From positions 1 through 43,462 of the forward strand of contig SUTP01000003.1 of the NCBI GenBank assembly GCA_015062815.1: a DNA stretch of 43,462 bases, in the 5' to 3' direction. The notes under the pieces were generated by a model, which made no database searches, was not told where the DNA came from, and worked only from the letters and a program-made list of their open reading frames with translations. The position numbers and the translations under genes were made by a program. Shown here piece by piece: positions 1 through 11,893 of the stretch; position 1 is the stretch's first letter; the number at the start of each line of letters is the position of its first letter. Source of the DNA: Methanosphaera stadtmanae (GTDB taxonomy: Archaea > Methanobacteriota > Methanobacteria > Methanobacteriales > Methanobacteriaceae).

Positions 1-75
<75 letters not shown>

Positions 76-108
76 CTCAGAATGTTAGTTAATCATTGGT
101 TTTTAATT

Positions 109-183
109 GCCGGAGTAGGATAGTGGTTATTCTTCGGGACTGTGGATCCCGTGACTCGGGTTCGATTCTCGGCTCCGGCCCCA
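109..183 (+). tRNA. tRNA-His(GTG), CCA encoded
   Basis: Acceptor stem GCCGGAG/CTCCGGC, anticodon arm CGGGA-CTGTGGA-TCCCG, T-arm TCGGG..TTCGATT.., discriminator C followed by CCA. Confidence 0.92.
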
Positions 184-258
184 TTTAAAAAGACTATTTT
201 TTTCATATATTATATTATATCATCTTTTAAAAAGAGTGTAATAAAATAAATTTATGTA

Positions 259-831
259 TTATTTTTGAATTTCGTTCATAAATCTATTTTTTATTTCAGA
301 AGGTGTTAATTTTATATTTGGTGCTTTGCTGTTTCCAGGTTCTACTTTTATATGTAGTAGTACAGGACCTTTTTTATTTAATATATCATTCATATCTATA
401 TTATCTACACTTTTTTTACAATCATAATAATAAACTTCTTTAAATCCAATAGATGTTGCAATATTTGATAAGTTTACTTGAGAAGCATATGTTTCCTGTG
501 ATCCAGTTGACCCATAACTTTCATTATCGATTAATGCAATAATTAAATTTGATGGATTTTGTGAATAAATTGTTACAAGTTCACCTAAATTCATTAAAAC
601 AGAACCATCTCCATCAATAACTATGACTTTTCTATTATCTTTTTGTTTTTCAAGTGCAACTGATAATCCAAAGCCTATTGGTGTAGCCATACCCATAGAA
701 CCAAGCATGTAAAAATTTTCTTTTCTATCAAATATTTCATGTAATTCTTTAGAAGGAACTCCAATATTTGATATTACTAGTTCATCTTTTAGAGTTTCAA
801 CGATTTTTTTAATTGCATCATATCTTTGCAT
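259..831 (-). CDS. comE: Sulfopyruvate decarboxylase subunit beta (coenzyme M biosynthesis)
   Basis: TPP-enzyme pyrophosphate-binding domain (GSMGMATPIGFGLSVA..VIDGDGSVLMNLGEL); paired with comD; ATG at 831 has an AGGTG SD, so the GTG at 840 is less likely the start. Confidence 0.88.
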   Translation of the reverse strand: MQRYDAIKKIVETLKDELVISNIGVPSKELHEIFDRKENFYMLGSMGMATPIGFGLSVALEKQKDNRKVIVIDGDGSVLMNLGELVTIYSQNPSNLIIALIDNESYGSTGSQETYASQVNLSNIATSIGFKEVYYYDCKKSVDNIDMNDILNKKGPVLLHIKVEPGNSKAPNIKLTPSEIKNRFMNEIQK

Positions 832-840
832 ATTAAACAC

Positions 841-1332
841 CTACCAGTAATTTATATCAAATAATAATCCGATTATCTCTTCAGAAATTGTTGCTAATTT
901 TTCATTTTTTTCTATTATTTCTATGACTTCATTTGGATTATTTATTTGTTCATACATAATATCTAAACTGTCTAATAATTTGGTGGTTGCTTTACCCATA
1001 GGAACTTGTCCGCATATACCTTCTCCAGCAGTTCCTCTATGGCTGATAATCATTAACATAGGTATTTGGTATAATTTAATTAATGATGCAATAACATTTA
1101 TACTGTTTCCTAATCCAGAATTTTGCATTAATATTGCTACTTTCATACCACCCATGTATGCACCAGCACACATACCAAAACCTTCTTCTTCTCGTGTTAC
1201 TGGGATATGTATAATATCATTATCTTCATTTATTAAGTTTAATAATTTTTTAAGGTTTGCACATGGAACACTTACAATAAAATTAATTCCGGCTCTTTTT
1301 AAACCTTCATATATAACTTCGGAACTATCCAA
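841..1332 (-). CDS. comD: Sulfopyruvate decarboxylase subunit alpha
   Basis: TPP-binding N-terminal domain ([32 protein letters not shown]); directly upstream of comE. Confidence 0.88.
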   Translation of the reverse strand: MDSSEVIYEGLKRAGINFIVSVPCANLKKLLNLINEDNDIIHIPVTREEEGFGMCAGAYMGGMKVAILMQNSGLGNSINVIASLIKLYQIPMLMIISHRGTAGEGICGQVPMGKATTKLLDSLDIMYEQINNPNEVIEIIEKNEKLATISEEIIGLLFDINYW

Positions 1333-1442
1333 AATAATCTCTCCTTAATTATTATTGTAGAAATTTAATGATTAGTTATATTATTTAATTTTTTATATTT
1401 AATAATTTTTAAAAATAGAATTGATAAAGGAGGGGGTGAAAT

Positions 1443-2486
1443 TTATTCTTCGAAATATGAAGTTATATCTAAATCTTTTTTATTTGCAAGGTCAATTAAT
1501 TGGTTATATAAAGCTTCATCAACAGGTATACCTTCTTCATGATGTTTTGCAATATTTTCTATTTCTCTATCTCCTGGGATAACACCGTTTTCTTCTCTTA
1601 TTTCTTGTATAAATTGGTCTACATAGAATTTGAATTGCATTGAACCACCAAAGAATTCTGGATTTATTGCAATTAGTAAATCTCCTTTGGTACACATTTC
1701 ATCTGGTGTAGCGGTACCTTTAACTTTTGTTCCATATTCTGCTCCTACTAGAGGTCCTGCTAATAATTCAAACATAAATGCTAAAGCATATCCTTTAAAT
1801 CCACCAAATGGTAAAATTGAACCTTCTAATCCTTTTTCTGGATCAGTTGTAGGTTGACCATCTTTATCTAATGCTAGTCCTTCAGGTATTTGTTCATTCT
1901 TTCTTTTAGCTTCAAGTAATTTTCCACGTGCGGTTATACTTGTCGCCATGTCTACACAAATATAATTGTCATTATTATCTGATGGAATACTTATGGTGAT
2001 TGGGTTTGTTCCTAATAATGCTTTTTTACCTCCAAATGGGGCCATAGCTACTTCTGTATTTGATATAACTATTCCAATCATATCTTGAATACTTGCTATG
2101 TCGGCATAGTATCCTGCTATTCCATAATGATTACTATCATGGATACCTACTATACCAATTCCAGTTTTACTAGCTTTTTCTACTGCTAAATCCATTGCTT
2201 TCGTGGTTATGTAATGTCCAAATTTATGATTTCCATTTATTAATGCAGTTGATTCAGATTCTTTTTCTATTTCGAAATCTCCATCTACTTTAATGGTTCC
2301 AGCTTCTATACTTTTTAAATATTGTGGGAATCTACCAAGTCCATGAGTTGAAAAACCTTTGACGTCTCCATCGACAATTACATCAGCTACTATTTTTGCT
2401 TCATTTTCTTGAGTTCCGTATGCTTTTAAAATTTCAACTATTAATTCCTTTTCCTTTTCAATATTAATTTTCATATTATCCCTCAT
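1443..2486 (-). CDS. comC: L-sulfolactate dehydrogenase (malate/L-lactate dehydrogenase superfamily)
   Basis: Ldh_2 family signatures (FSTHGLGRFPQYLKSIEAGTIKVDG, DSNHYGIAGYYA); next to comDE; start could be the internal MKINIEK. Confidence 0.82.
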   Translation of the reverse strand: MRDNMKINIEKEKELIVEILKAYGTQENEAKIVADVIVDGDVKGFSTHGLGRFPQYLKSIEAGTIKVDGDFEIEKESESTALINGNHKFGHYITTKAMDLAVEKASKTGIGIVGIHDSNHYGIAGYYADIASIQDMIGIVISNTEVAMAPFGGKKALLGTNPITISIPSDNNDNYICVDMATSITARGKLLEAKRKNEQIPEGLALDKDGQPTTDPEKGLEGSILPFGGFKGYALAFMFELLAGPLVGAEYGTKVKGTATPDEMCTKGDLLIAINPEFFGGSMQFKFYVDQFIQEIREENGVIPGDREIENIAKHHEEGIPVDEALYNQLIDLANKKDLDITSYFEE

Positions 2487-3511
2487 TAAAGTTCAATATT
2501 TTCATTATTTGCTGTGATAATAACTTTGTTGTCCTCATTTTCGACTATTTTACCGATAATATAGCTGTCATGGTATTTGTTGAGTATATTCAATGCTTGT
2601 TTTTCGTATTTTTTATTGAGTATTACTGCAAATCCTATTCCCATGTTAAATACATGATACATTTCTTTACTTTCAATACCTGCTTTTTTGATTGCCTGGA
2701 ATATTGGTAATGGTTCTGGTAAATTATCTATAATATAATTCATATTCTTATTTAATCTTTTTAAGTTACTAAAACCTCCACCAGTTATGTGTCCTAATCC
2801 ATGTACTTCAATATTTGATTTCAATAACTCCATAATTGGATCAACATAGATTATTGTAGGTTCAAGTAAGGCTTCTCCGACAGTAATGTTATCATCTGTA
2901 GGAAGTTTATCTGTAACATCATATCCTTCAATTTCTAGTAAAGCTTTTCTAGCAAGAGTTAATCCATTACTATGTACTCCACTACTACTTATTCCTATAA
3001 TAATATCTCCATCTTGAATGTCAGTTCCAGTAATAATATTTTCTTTTGAAACAGTTCCTATTCCAGTTCCAGCTAAATCAAAATCTTTTATAATTTTAGG
3101 TAATGATGCAGTTTCTCCACCAATCATTGCTATTTTTGCTTGTTGACAACCTATTTTTAATCCTTTACCGATTTCTTTAGCTATTTCTGGATCAGGTTCT
3201 TCTACTGCTAAATAATCTACCATTGCAATAGGTTCAGCGCCAACACATAGTATGTCATTTACTACCATAGCAATACAGTCTATTCCAACAGTATCAAATT
3301 TATTCATAGCATTTGCAATTAATATTTTACTTCCAACACCATCAGTACTCATAGCAATAGCTCTAGAACCAAAATCTACTAGTGCTGCAAAGTGACCTTT
3401 ATTTTTTATAATGTTTCTATAATCTAATGTTTCTGATAATTCTCCAGTTAATGCTTTAACAGTTTGTTCTTCTAAACTGATATCAACACCTGCTTCAGAA
3501 TACGTAACCAT
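2486..3511 (-). CDS. purM: Phosphoribosylformylglycinamidine cyclo-ligase
   Basis: AIRS family motifs ([42 protein letters not shown]); stop overlaps the comC start. Confidence 0.92.
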   Translation of the reverse strand: MVTYSEAGVDISLEEQTVKALTGELSETLDYRNIIKNKGHFAALVDFGSRAIAMSTDGVGSKILIANAMNKFDTVGIDCIAMVVNDILCVGAEPIAMVDYLAVEEPDPEIAKEIGKGLKIGCQQAKIAMIGGETASLPKIIKDFDLAGTGIGTVSKENIITGTDIQDGDIIIGISSSGVHSNGLTLARKALLEIEGYDVTDKLPTDDNITVGEALLEPTIIYVDPIMELLKSNIEVHGLGHITGGGFSNLKRLNKNMNYIIDNLPEPLPIFQAIKKAGIESKEMYHVFNMGIGFAVILNKKYEKQALNILNKYHDSYIIGKIVENEDNKVIITANNENIEL

Positions 3512-3696
3512 TTTTTCACCTTAACAAATAATTTTTATAAATTATTTATCTGTTACTATATTTATTCATGATAAGTATTATATGTTAAGAAATAGGCAGA
3601 TTTAAAAATTTGGGGTTTTGATTATTGTTTAATAGTTTCTTATTTATTTTAAAATTTTTAATAAAATTATAGAGAGGAGGGGGGTTAAACTTTTTT

Positions 3697-5604
3697 TTAT
3701 ATTAACCTTGTTGTTTCAAGATTCATAGGTGTCTTTGTTTCAATTTTATAAGATTTATAAATGCTGCTTGCAAGATCAAGAGCTTTATAGGCGTCTCCAT
3801 GACAAACTAATATTTTATCTGGTTTTGGTGATAATCTTCTCACATATTCCATTAATTGTTTACGATCACTGTGTCCACTAAATCCATCGACAGTAGTTAC
3901 TTCTAAATTAATTTCATATAATCGTGTCACACCATTTTCATCTTCAAGTGGAACTTCTTCCCATCCTTTTTGTATTCTACGTCCAAGTGAACCTTCTGAT
4001 TGGTAACCTACAAAAATAATTGAATTTTTTTCATCCTCACATATACTTTTAAAGTATTCAACAGAATTTCCACCAGTTAACATACCGGATGTTGAAAGGA
4101 TAATACATGGTTCATCACTTTCTTCAATTTTACGTCTTTGTTCTTGATTATTTACTTTTGTAAATACTTCAGACATGAATGGATTTTTACCTATGTGGAA
4201 TATCTGGTCACGAAGATCATTACTTAAATATTCTGGATGAGCGGTGTGTATTGCTGTTGCTTCCCAAATCATACCATCAAGATAAACAGGTACTTTTTTA
4301 AGTATGCCATGATTAATATATTCTTCAAGAACAATCATTAACTCTTGTGCCCTACCTACAGCAAATACAGGTACTAATACTTTTCCACCACGGTTAAGTG
4401 TTGTGTACATAGTTTTTACTAACTCTTTTTCAGCAGTATTACGTGTTGGAGTAACATCTTCATGTCCACCATAAGTACTTTCCATTACTAAAGATTCAAT
4501 ACGAGGGAATCTAGTTACAGATGGTTCAAGCAATCTACTTTTTTCGTTTTTAAAGTCACCAGTGTATACAAAATTATGTTTTCCATCACCTATGTGTAAA
4601 TGAGCCATTGCAGAACCTACGATATGTCCTGCATTATGTAATGTTAATCGTATATCTGGAGAAATATCAGTTACTTCACCATAATCTAATGTAATTGTTT
4701 TATTTATTGTTTCTTTAAGATCTTTCATGTTAAATGGTAAAGGTTTATCTTCTCTATGTGATATATCTATATGGTCTTGTTGTAAAAGTGTCATTAAATC
4801 TCTAGTTGGATTTGTACAATATGTAGGACCATCATAACCATAATGATACAAATAAGGAACGAATCCTACGTGGTCTAAGTGTGCGTGTGTAACAATAACT
4901 GCATCTAAAGTATTTAAATTAAATTCTGGAACATTTAAGTAAGGAAATGATGTTTTTTCATCTACTCCTGCAACATTCACTCCACAATCAAGAATAACTT
5001 TACTGTTAGGTGTTTGTAAAAATAAACATGAACGTCCTACTTCTCTAAATCCTCCAAGGGATGTTAATCTGACCCAATCATTGTCAAAAGCAGGTTCTCT
5101 ATGAATTTGTTTTCCTAATCTTTGTAAAAATTTTTTTCTTTCTTTACTATTTTTTCGCATAGTAAGTCTTATTCTTTGAATTGTTTCTGAAGTTATTGGA
5201 GGTGTTCTTAATATTTTTGGAGCCCATCCTGTTTGTTTAACTATTTCTCGTGATGTTGCACCAAATTTACCTATAACTAATCCTGGTTTTCTTGATTCAA
5301 TAATTACTTCACATGTAACTTCATCAAAAGAGATATCTGTTATGTCGGCATCTGCAGGTACAATTTCTTCAATTTTATCTATAGTTTCCTGTGGATCTGA
5401 AAGAACAGATTTGTCGCTACGTATAATAATACGTTTTCTTAAATCTTTAGCAAGATCTCTGATAAGACTTCCATTATCTTTAATTATTTCGGGATTCTTA
5501 GTGTAAATTACTATTTCAGGTCCTTCAAATTCAACTTTTGCTAATTTGACTCTTTCTGGTAAATTTTCTATTATTCGATCTTTGATTTCCTGAATATTAC
5601 TCAT
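3697..5604 (-). CDS. KH-domain beta-CASP ribonuclease aCPSF1 / transcription termination factor FttA
   Basis: N-terminal KH modules, metallo-beta-lactamase HAHLDH, beta-CASP domain ([21 protein letters not shown]), 635 aa. Confidence 0.94.
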   Translation of the reverse strand: MSNIQEIKDRIIENLPERVKLAKVEFEGPEIVIYTKNPEIIKDNGSLIRDLAKDLRKRIIIRSDKSVLSDPQETIDKIEEIVPADADITDISFDEVTCEVIIESRKPGLVIGKFGATSREIVKQTGWAPKILRTPPITSETIQRIRLTMRKNSKERKKFLQRLGKQIHREPAFDNDWVRLTSLGGFREVGRSCLFLQTPNSKVILDCGVNVAGVDEKTSFPYLNVPEFNLNTLDAVIVTHAHLDHVGFVPYLYHYGYDGPTYCTNPTRDLMTLLQQDHIDISHREDKPLPFNMKDLKETINKTITLDYGEVTDISPDIRLTLHNAGHIVGSAMAHLHIGDGKHNFVYTGDFKNEKSRLLEPSVTRFPRIESLVMESTYGGHEDVTPTRNTAEKELVKTMYTTLNRGGKVLVPVFAVGRAQELMIVLEEYINHGILKKVPVYLDGMIWEATAIHTAHPEYLSNDLRDQIFHIGKNPFMSEVFTKVNNQEQRRKIEESDEPCIILSTSGMLTGGNSVEYFKSICEDEKNSIIFVGYQSEGSLGRRIQKGWEEVPLEDENGVTRLYEINLEVTTVDGFSGHSDRKQLMEYVRRLSPKPDKILVCHGDAYKALDLASSIYKSYKIETKTPMNLETTRLI

Positions 5605-6047
5605 AATCGGTTCCTCTCTAAAAATTTAATTAAATGTAAAATTGGGTTTTATTTTATTTTTATAATTCTAAAATTATCTAGAAAAATAATTATTCTATAA
5701 AAATACAATAAATAATTACGTTTAATGTCCGTGTTTTGTTTATCATTCAATTTAAGTAATATAAATAAAATCTTATTAGTTTATAAAAAAGTAAGATTTT
5801 TGAGGGGTATTCTATCATTAAACCTTCTATTATTATTAGAATTCTATATTTTTATCTAAAAATTAAAAACTTTCATAAATTTATTAATAAAAATAACACT
5901 ACTTAATAAATAGAATTTCTATTAACATAATTAATAGAATAGCATACTTAAAAATAAAAATCTAGTTATATTATGTTTTAAGTTATATATATAATTTTTA
6001 TTATTTGAAATTCATGTCGAAAAAAAGTTAAAAAAGTTAGATTATAA

Positions 6048-6674
6048 TTAATCTATATTTTTCTTGATTTCCTCAATTTCTTCTTTGGTGTATATCTTCA
6101 TTTCATCTTTAGTAATTGTAGCTAATCTGTAACTGTTTCCACTGAATACATCACGTTCCATAGCTGCAGTAATAGCTCTCACGGCTAATTCTTTTCCTTC
6201 TTCAATAGATAAATTTGGTTTATATCTGTCTTCAAGTACACCATAAGCAAATATGGAACCGGAACCTGTTGAAACACAATCATCAGGCATGTAACTTCCA
6301 CTAGGATCTAATGAATATACTTTAGCTCCATCTTTATCTACTCCACCTATAATTGTTTGCACAGCAAGTGGGGCGGATTTTAATATATTACTTGTTAAAA
6401 CTGCTACTGCATCAATGGACATATCTTTTTCATTTCTTAATTTGTATAATGCAATTTGGGCTTTAATTACATCCATAAGGGACTGTGCATGTGATACTGT
6501 TCCAGCAATTGTAGCGCCGATTTTGTCATCTATTTGGAATAATTTATCTGCTCCTTTATTGGCAACTAAATTTCCCATAGTAGCTCTAGTTTCTGTGGCA
6601 AGTACAACTCCATCTTTACATGTAAATCCAACGGTTGTTGTACCTTTCATATTTTTATCTGATTCTGAATTCAT
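6048..6674 (-). CDS. psmB: Proteasome subunit beta
   Basis: Propeptide followed by catalytic TTTVGFTCKDGVVLATE; STGSGSIFAYGVLE; 208 aa. Confidence 0.93.
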   Translation of the reverse strand: MNSESDKNMKGTTTVGFTCKDGVVLATETRATMGNLVANKGADKLFQIDDKIGATIAGTVSHAQSLMDVIKAQIALYKLRNEKDMSIDAVAVLTSNILKSAPLAVQTIIGGVDKDGAKVYSLDPSGSYMPDDCVSTGSGSIFAYGVLEDRYKPNLSIEEGKELAVRAITAAMERDVFSGNSYRLATITKDEMKIYTKEEIEEIKKNID

Positions 6675-6959
6675 TGATTCACACCTTCCATTGTTTTTTT
6701 CTTATTCAATTTATTTTAATAGTTTAGTTTATAATAACAATAATTCTTTAATCTTTTATTCAGTAAAACTATTATTTAATAAATTGTTTAATCATAATTT
6801 TCTTTAAATATTCAATTATTTTTTTTATTCAATTCTTTTTTTTTACATGTATATATTTAATTTTATATTATATAACTTTTGGTTATTAAAATATTTAATA
6901 TACTATTATTGAAAAATATATCTAAAAATTATATAAAAAAAGTAAATAAGATTAGTAAA

Positions 6960-7817
6960 CTAATCTTTATCAAAATATTTGTCTTGGATTGCTTTTGCTA
7001 TTTTCATGAATTCCTTAGCAGCATTTGAGTCTGGGTTTTGTTTAACAATAGGTGTATCATATTTGTCTGCAGATTCAGATACATCTGTTTGGAATGGTAA
7101 ATCTCCTAAATAATCAACATCCATAGCTTCAGCAAATAATTCACCTTTACTGTCACCAAACAAGTTAATTTTTTCGTTACAATGTGGACATTCGAAATAT
7201 GACATATTTTCTACTAATCCAATTTTTTCTATTTTTAACATTTTAGTCATGGTCACACATTTTGTAACATCATCTTCAGAAACTGAACTAGGGGTAGTTA
7301 CCATAATTACAGCATCAATATCAGGAATTGTTTGTAACACAGTTAAAGGTTCATCACCAGTACCAGGAGGATTATCGAAAATCATTATATCAAGATCTTT
7401 CCATGCAACATCAGAAATTAATTGTTTTATTGCTCCTGTTTTTTGAGGTCCTCTCCAAATAATAGGGGAACTGTTTTCTTGTATTAAAAAAGCCATTGAA
7501 GCAATAGCAATTCCATCATCAGTCATAACGGGTAATAATTTATCATCTTCAACACCCATTTGTTCATTTTCAATACCTAACATTTTAGGTATATTTGGTC
7601 CGTGGATATCAACATCATATAAAGCTGTTTTAAAACCCATAGCATTAAAAGCTTGTGCAAGATTTACAGATACTGTTGACTTTCCAACACCACCTTTACC
7701 ACTCATAACTGCTATTTTATATTTTATTCTAGATAAGTTACGAGTTATATTAATATTTTGTTGCATAAGTACCTTTTTGTCCTCTTCAGACATTCCAGCA
7801 CCATGTTCATGTGGCAT
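6960..7817 (-). CDS. Mrp/NBP35 (ApbC-like) Fe-S cluster carrier P-loop ATPase
   Basis: IAVMSGKGGVGKSTVSVNLA deviant Walker A, NPPGTGDEPLT, CPHC motif. Confidence 0.92.
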   Translation of the reverse strand: MPHEHGAGMSEEDKKVLMQQNINITRNLSRIKYKIAVMSGKGGVGKSTVSVNLAQAFNAMGFKTALYDVDIHGPNIPKMLGIENEQMGVEDDKLLPVMTDDGIAIASMAFLIQENSSPIIWRGPQKTGAIKQLISDVAWKDLDIMIFDNPPGTGDEPLTVLQTIPDIDAVIMVTTPSSVSEDDVTKCVTMTKMLKIEKIGLVENMSYFECPHCNEKINLFGDSKGELFAEAMDVDYLGDLPFQTDVSESADKYDTPIVKQNPDSNAAKEFMKIAKAIQDKYFDKD

Positions 7818-8047
7818 TTATTAACAACTCCTTTTTCATAAAAATAATTTATAATAATTATAAAATATCAATAAAAGATTTTTCTTTAATATTTTACTAT
7901 ATTAAACTATTATTTCAATATCTTATAAAATTAATTATAATGCATGTTGCAATGGTGTATAACTTAAATAGTAATTGTTTCAATAGTTTAATAAATAATT
8001 AATTAATATGGGATATAATAAATATTTTTTAAAAAAAAGTAAAAAAA

Positions 8048-8956
8048 TTAAAATAATGAACTTTCAGGTAATATTTTAACTAATGTATGATCATACATTT
8101 TGGATTTTTTAATCTCAGCAATATCCTTTAATTTTGTACCTTCTATTTCAACTTCACCTATTTCTTCATGGTATTCATCATAAGGTAATTTTACACGAAC
8201 ACCATCTAATTGACTAACAATAGACATGGGTGAATTAATTAATTCTACATCAGGTACGTTACGTTCTATTGCAATTTTGACAATTATTGGAGAAAATATT
8301 AAAGGGTCATCCATTAAATCTTCTTTTTGTTTTTGAATAATTGTTTCTGCAGTTTCAGCTAATTGTTTTAATGCTCTAATATTTTCGCCACGTTTTAATC
8401 TACGAGGTATTCTTCCAAATCCTGGTATATAAGCATTAGCATTAATTTCTTCTGCATCAATTACGGGACTTCCAGTAACGATTACTGGAATATCAATATC
8501 CTCAAATAAATGTGTTTTTTTACGAATACAATTGTCAAAACTACCTAAAGAAAAAATAGCTAAATCATGTTCTTCTATTAAATCTTTTTCAGTTTTACTA
8601 ATTTGTGAAATACCTTTTCCGGCTCCACGAGCTAACCCTATCATGTTTGTTTTAGTACCATATCGTCTCATATACTCAGCAATATCACACGCTGCATGAG
8701 GTAAGTGTTGTCGTGCTAATGTTGGTGATACAACGGCTATTTCAGTACTTGCTAATGGTGATAATTCAACATCGCCTAATAATTCTTTAGCTTTTTGTTC
8801 TATTTTTTCAGTATCTTCTGCAGGTACAGCAATAGTTAAACTAATATCTAATTGTGAATCATTTCTTTGTAAAATAAACCCACCTAGATCCTCAATTAAC
8901 TCTTCCATTTCATAATTTTTATGAATTCCACCAGTATAAGTCATTGTTTCATACAT
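8048..8956 (-). CDS. Methanogenesis marker protein 7 (Mmp7)
   Basis: Recognised from family memory (VGARGAGKG-like [33 protein letters not shown]); overlaps the upstream ORF by 16 nt. Confidence 0.72.
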   Translation of the reverse strand: MYETMTYTGGIHKNYEMEELIEDLGGFILQRNDSQLDISLTIAVPAEDTEKIEQKAKELLGDVELSPLASTEIAVVSPTLARQHLPHAACDIAEYMRRYGTKTNMIGLARGAGKGISQISKTEKDLIEEHDLAIFSLGSFDNCIRKKTHLFEDIDIPVIVTGSPVIDAEEINANAYIPGFGRIPRRLKRGENIRALKQLAETAETIIQKQKEDLMDDPLIFSPIIVKIAIERNVPDVELINSPMSIVSQLDGVRVKLPYDEYHEEIGEVEIEGTKLKDIAEIKKSKMYDHTLVKILPESSLF

Positions 8957-9465
8957 AGTTTTTTCTCCAATAATTCATATCTATCAGTAATCCTTTGAAT
9001 GACATCTTTTGATACATTTTTGTGTGAAGGAACTAATATAACTTGTTTTTCATCGTTTATTTTAATATTCATGTAATCAGGAATGATAACATAATCATAA
9101 TCTTTATCACAAATATTATAACCCATATCATCAATGGTATCATTTAAAAATTTACTATATACTTTAACATTTATTTTTCTTCTATTACTTCTTTTTTGAT
9201 TATTTTCAAGAATTAAATTTTCAATTTTTTCAAGACTTTTTTTATTGGATTTAGTATTGAATTTTTTTTCTATTAACTTAATACTTTGATATAATTGTTT
9301 GTAAGTATTTAATTTAATAGAAATTTTAGGTATTTCAGATTTTGTTTCAGATAAAAGAATAGCAAAATCAGCATCTTTAATATCTGTGGGTTTAACAACA
9401 TTGTAGTCAGTTAATCCAGCTATCTTCAAAACATCTTCACACATGGGTGTAGTAATAATTTTCAT
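8941..9465 (-). CDS. Uncharacterised methanogen protein, translationally coupled to Mmp7
   Basis: 174-aa ORF on the same strand, 16-nt overlap with the mmp7 start; family not firmly identified. Confidence 0.6.
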   Translation of the reverse strand: MKIITTPMCEDVLKIAGLTDYNVVKPTDIKDADFAILLSETKSEIPKISIKLNTYKQLYQSIKLIEKKFNTKSNKKSLEKIENLILENNQKRSNRRKINVKVYSKFLNDTIDDMGYNICDKDYDYVIIPDYMNIKINDEKQVILVPSHKNVSKDVIQRITDRYELLEKKLCMKQ

Positions 9466-9614
9466 ATAATCACATTAAATTAACGTCTATTATTTCATTT
9501 GTAATTAATATTTAATATTTAATCTATGTTTCAATTTTAAATATTAAAATTAATAAAAATTAATATAATATAAAAATAAAAGGAATAATTTAGTCAATTC
9601 AATTAGGTGATATT

Positions 9615-10322
9615 ATGAAAGTAGATGTAAAGTTATTTAATTCAGAAACAAATGATTTGGCAATTGTAATTGACTTATTAAGGGCAAGTACAACGATAAC
9701 AATGGCATTAAATACATTTAACAAAGTTATTCCTACAAATTCTATTGAAAACGCACTTAAATTAAAAGAAAGTGAAGGGGCAGTACTTGCAGGCGAAATT
9801 AAGGGGATGAAAATTGATGAATTTGATTTATCTAATTCTCCTAAGGAAATACAGAAATTCTCTGGTGAAACATTAGTACTCAGAACAACTAATGGAACTA
9901 AAGTATTGGAAAATATTAAAAATAGAGATAAAAATGTAAAAATATTAGTGGGAACAGCAATAAATGCAAAAGCAGTAGCTAAAAAAGCGTTAAAATTAGC
10001 AAGTAATAATATTGAATTAATTATGGCAGGTAGGCATGAAAAATTTACAATAGAAGATATGGTAGGTGCTGGTTTAATAATAAATGAATTAAAAAATATT
10101 TCTGATTCAGAAAATATAAAATTAGACTTATCTGAGTTAGCTCAAGTTTCTTATTTAATTTCAAAAGATGTAAAACAAGCAAGTCAATTAATAGAGACAT
10201 CACACAGTGCAAATAAATTAAAATCTTTGGGTTGTTCTGAAGATATTGAATTTTGTAAACTATTAAATTATTCTGACATAGTACCAGTATATACAAATAA
10301 ACACATAATTAAACTTAAATAG
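9615..10322 (+). CDS. comB: 2-phosphosulfolactate phosphatase
   Basis: ComB family motifs (VIDLLRASTTITMAL, LAGEIKGMKIDEFDLSNSP, LRTTNGTK); SD AGGTGATATT before ATG. Confidence 0.9.
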   Translation: MKVDVKLFNSETNDLAIVIDLLRASTTITMALNTFNKVIPTNSIENALKLKESEGAVLAGEIKGMKIDEFDLSNSPKEIQKFSGETLVLRTTNGTKVLENIKNRDKNVKILVGTAINAKAVAKKALKLASNNIELIMAGRHEKFTIEDMVGAGLIINELKNISDSENIKLDLSELAQVSYLISKDVKQASQLIETSHSANKLKSLGCSEDIEFCKLLNYSDIVPVYTNKHIIKLK

Positions 10323-10330
10323 GTGATAAA

Positions 10331-11668
10331 ATGGATGAAATTAGCAATGAAAACAAAAGAGTATTTTTAAAACCACCTATTATAAAAAATAATAATAATT
10401 ATCCTAACGTAATAATTAAAAATAATTCAGAAGTAACTAATGAAGAATTTATTAATTCAGATCAAGATAACATAGAATCGGAAATTATTGGACCAATAAG
10501 GGAACCTTCTTTGGAAATTGTACCTACAGCACATATTTCTGATAAAAGTGTTGAAACTGTTAGACAAGTTATATATGAGAAAAAACCTGAAATTGTAGCA
10601 ATAGAATTAGATATTAAACGTTATAATGGATTACTTGATGAAGCTAGAGGTATTAAAAGAGAACAAAAATTTGATTTAAAAAGTATGTTAAAAGATTCAA
10701 ATTTAATTGTAATGCTAGTAAGTAGTTTTTTATCATCAATGCAAAGGAGAATGGGTGCAGAAGTCGGTGTTTCACCAGGTTCTGAAATGCTTGAAGCTGC
10801 AAAAATTGCCCAAGAAGTCAATGCAGATATAGCGTTAATTGATAGAGATATTCAAATAACTTTAAAGAGAACAATAAATGGTATGAGTTTTAGAGAAAAA
10901 TTATCTTTTGGATGGGAAATTCTCAAATCATATTTTATAAGTGAAGATGAAACTGAGGATTTAAAAGAAGAAATAGAAAATTTAAAAGAAGAAGATACTA
11001 TAGTGGAAGTAATGAATTTCTTTAAAGAAACATCACCTGGAGGTTATAATGCATTAGTACATGAACGAGATGCATACATGGCATATAATCTTAAAAGTTT
11101 AGAAGATAAGAATGTAGTTGCAGTAGTAGGTGCTGGACATAAACAGGGTATTCTTGAGTATTTATCTGATTCGGATACGATACCTCCCATTGAGTCAATT
11201 AGTTCAGTGAAAGAATCAAGATTTTCAATAATTAAAATATTACTTTATTTAATTCCAATATTATTTATTTTAATATTTGTATTAGCTTTTATACAAGGGG
11301 CTAATATACAAGCAGGATTAATAAATTATTTAATATTTGCTGGAGGTGGAGCGTTTTTAGGATCATTATTATCAGGTTCTAAATTACGCTCTGCTGTAGT
11401 GGGGTTATTAGTTGCACCAGTAACAGTAATTCATCCTTTATTGGCTGCAGGATGGTTTTCAGGAATTGTTGAAGGTCGTGCTCGTAAAGTAGGTTGGGAT
11501 GATTTACATGAATTAAGTGAATTTGAGTCTTTTAAAGATTTATGGCATAATAAATTATTTAGGGTAATTTTAGTAGTAATAGGTACCAATCTAGGATGTA
11601 CTATTGGGTTTTTATTAACAATTAACAACGTATTTATTCCGTATATTCATCAAATATTTGGTTTTTAA
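10331..11668 (+). CDS. TraB-family (TraB/PrgY/GumN) membrane protein
   Basis: EIVPTAHISDKSVETVRQVI..EIVAIELD, VVGAGHKQGI, C-terminal transmembrane helices. Confidence 0.85.
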   Translation: MDEISNENKRVFLKPPIIKNNNNYPNVIIKNNSEVTNEEFINSDQDNIESEIIGPIREPSLEIVPTAHISDKSVETVRQVIYEKKPEIVAIELDIKRYNGLLDEARGIKREQKFDLKSMLKDSNLIVMLVSSFLSSMQRRMGAEVGVSPGSEMLEAAKIAQEVNADIALIDRDIQITLKRTINGMSFREKLSFGWEILKSYFISEDETEDLKEEIENLKEEDTIVEVMNFFKETSPGGYNALVHERDAYMAYNLKSLEDKNVVAVVGAGHKQGILEYLSDSDTIPPIESISSVKESRFSIIKILLYLIPILFILIFVLAFIQGANIQAGLINYLIFAGGGAFLGSLLSGSKLRSAVVGLLVAPVTVIHPLLAAGWFSGIVEGRARKVGWDDLHELSEFESFKDLWHNKLFRVILVVIGTNLGCTIGFLLTINNVFIPYIHQIFGF

Positions 11669-11677
11669 GGTGATATT

Positions 11678-11893
11678 ATGTCTTATTTAATTTATAGGTG
11701 TGATTGTGGAAGAGCATTGTACTCAAAAGATACTTCTAAAACAAGAAAATGTGTGTGTGGCAAAACATTAAATGTTAAAAAGAGGAGAATTTTAAAAATT
11801 GCAGAAAATGTAAATGATGCAATTTATGAAGTTCAGCAAATGCAAGAACAAATTCATGGTGGTTCTATATTTAAAACTGCTGATGAATTATAA
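11678..11893 (+). CDS. Small zinc-ribbon protein, DUF1922-like
   Basis: 71 aa, CDCGRALYSKDTSKTRKCVCGK Cys pattern; SD AAGGTGAT. Confidence 0.75.
   Translation: MSYLIYRCDCGRALYSKDTSKTRKCVCGKTLNVKKRRILKIAENVNDAIYEVQQMQEQIHGGSIFKTADEL

Noticed and set aside
923-1348. 141-aa plus-strand ORF opposite comD
   Set aside because: Antisense shadow ORF of a recognised gene; no SD or family features. The same reasoning applies to the other antisense ORFs in the track (e.g. 1630-1857, 6415-6807, 33696-33992, 40071-40319, 42705-42980).
7811-8002. 63-aa plus-strand ORF in the Mrp/mmp7 intergenic region
   Set aside because: Low-complexity Ile/Asn/Tyr composition expected from AT-rich noncoding DNA; no SD.
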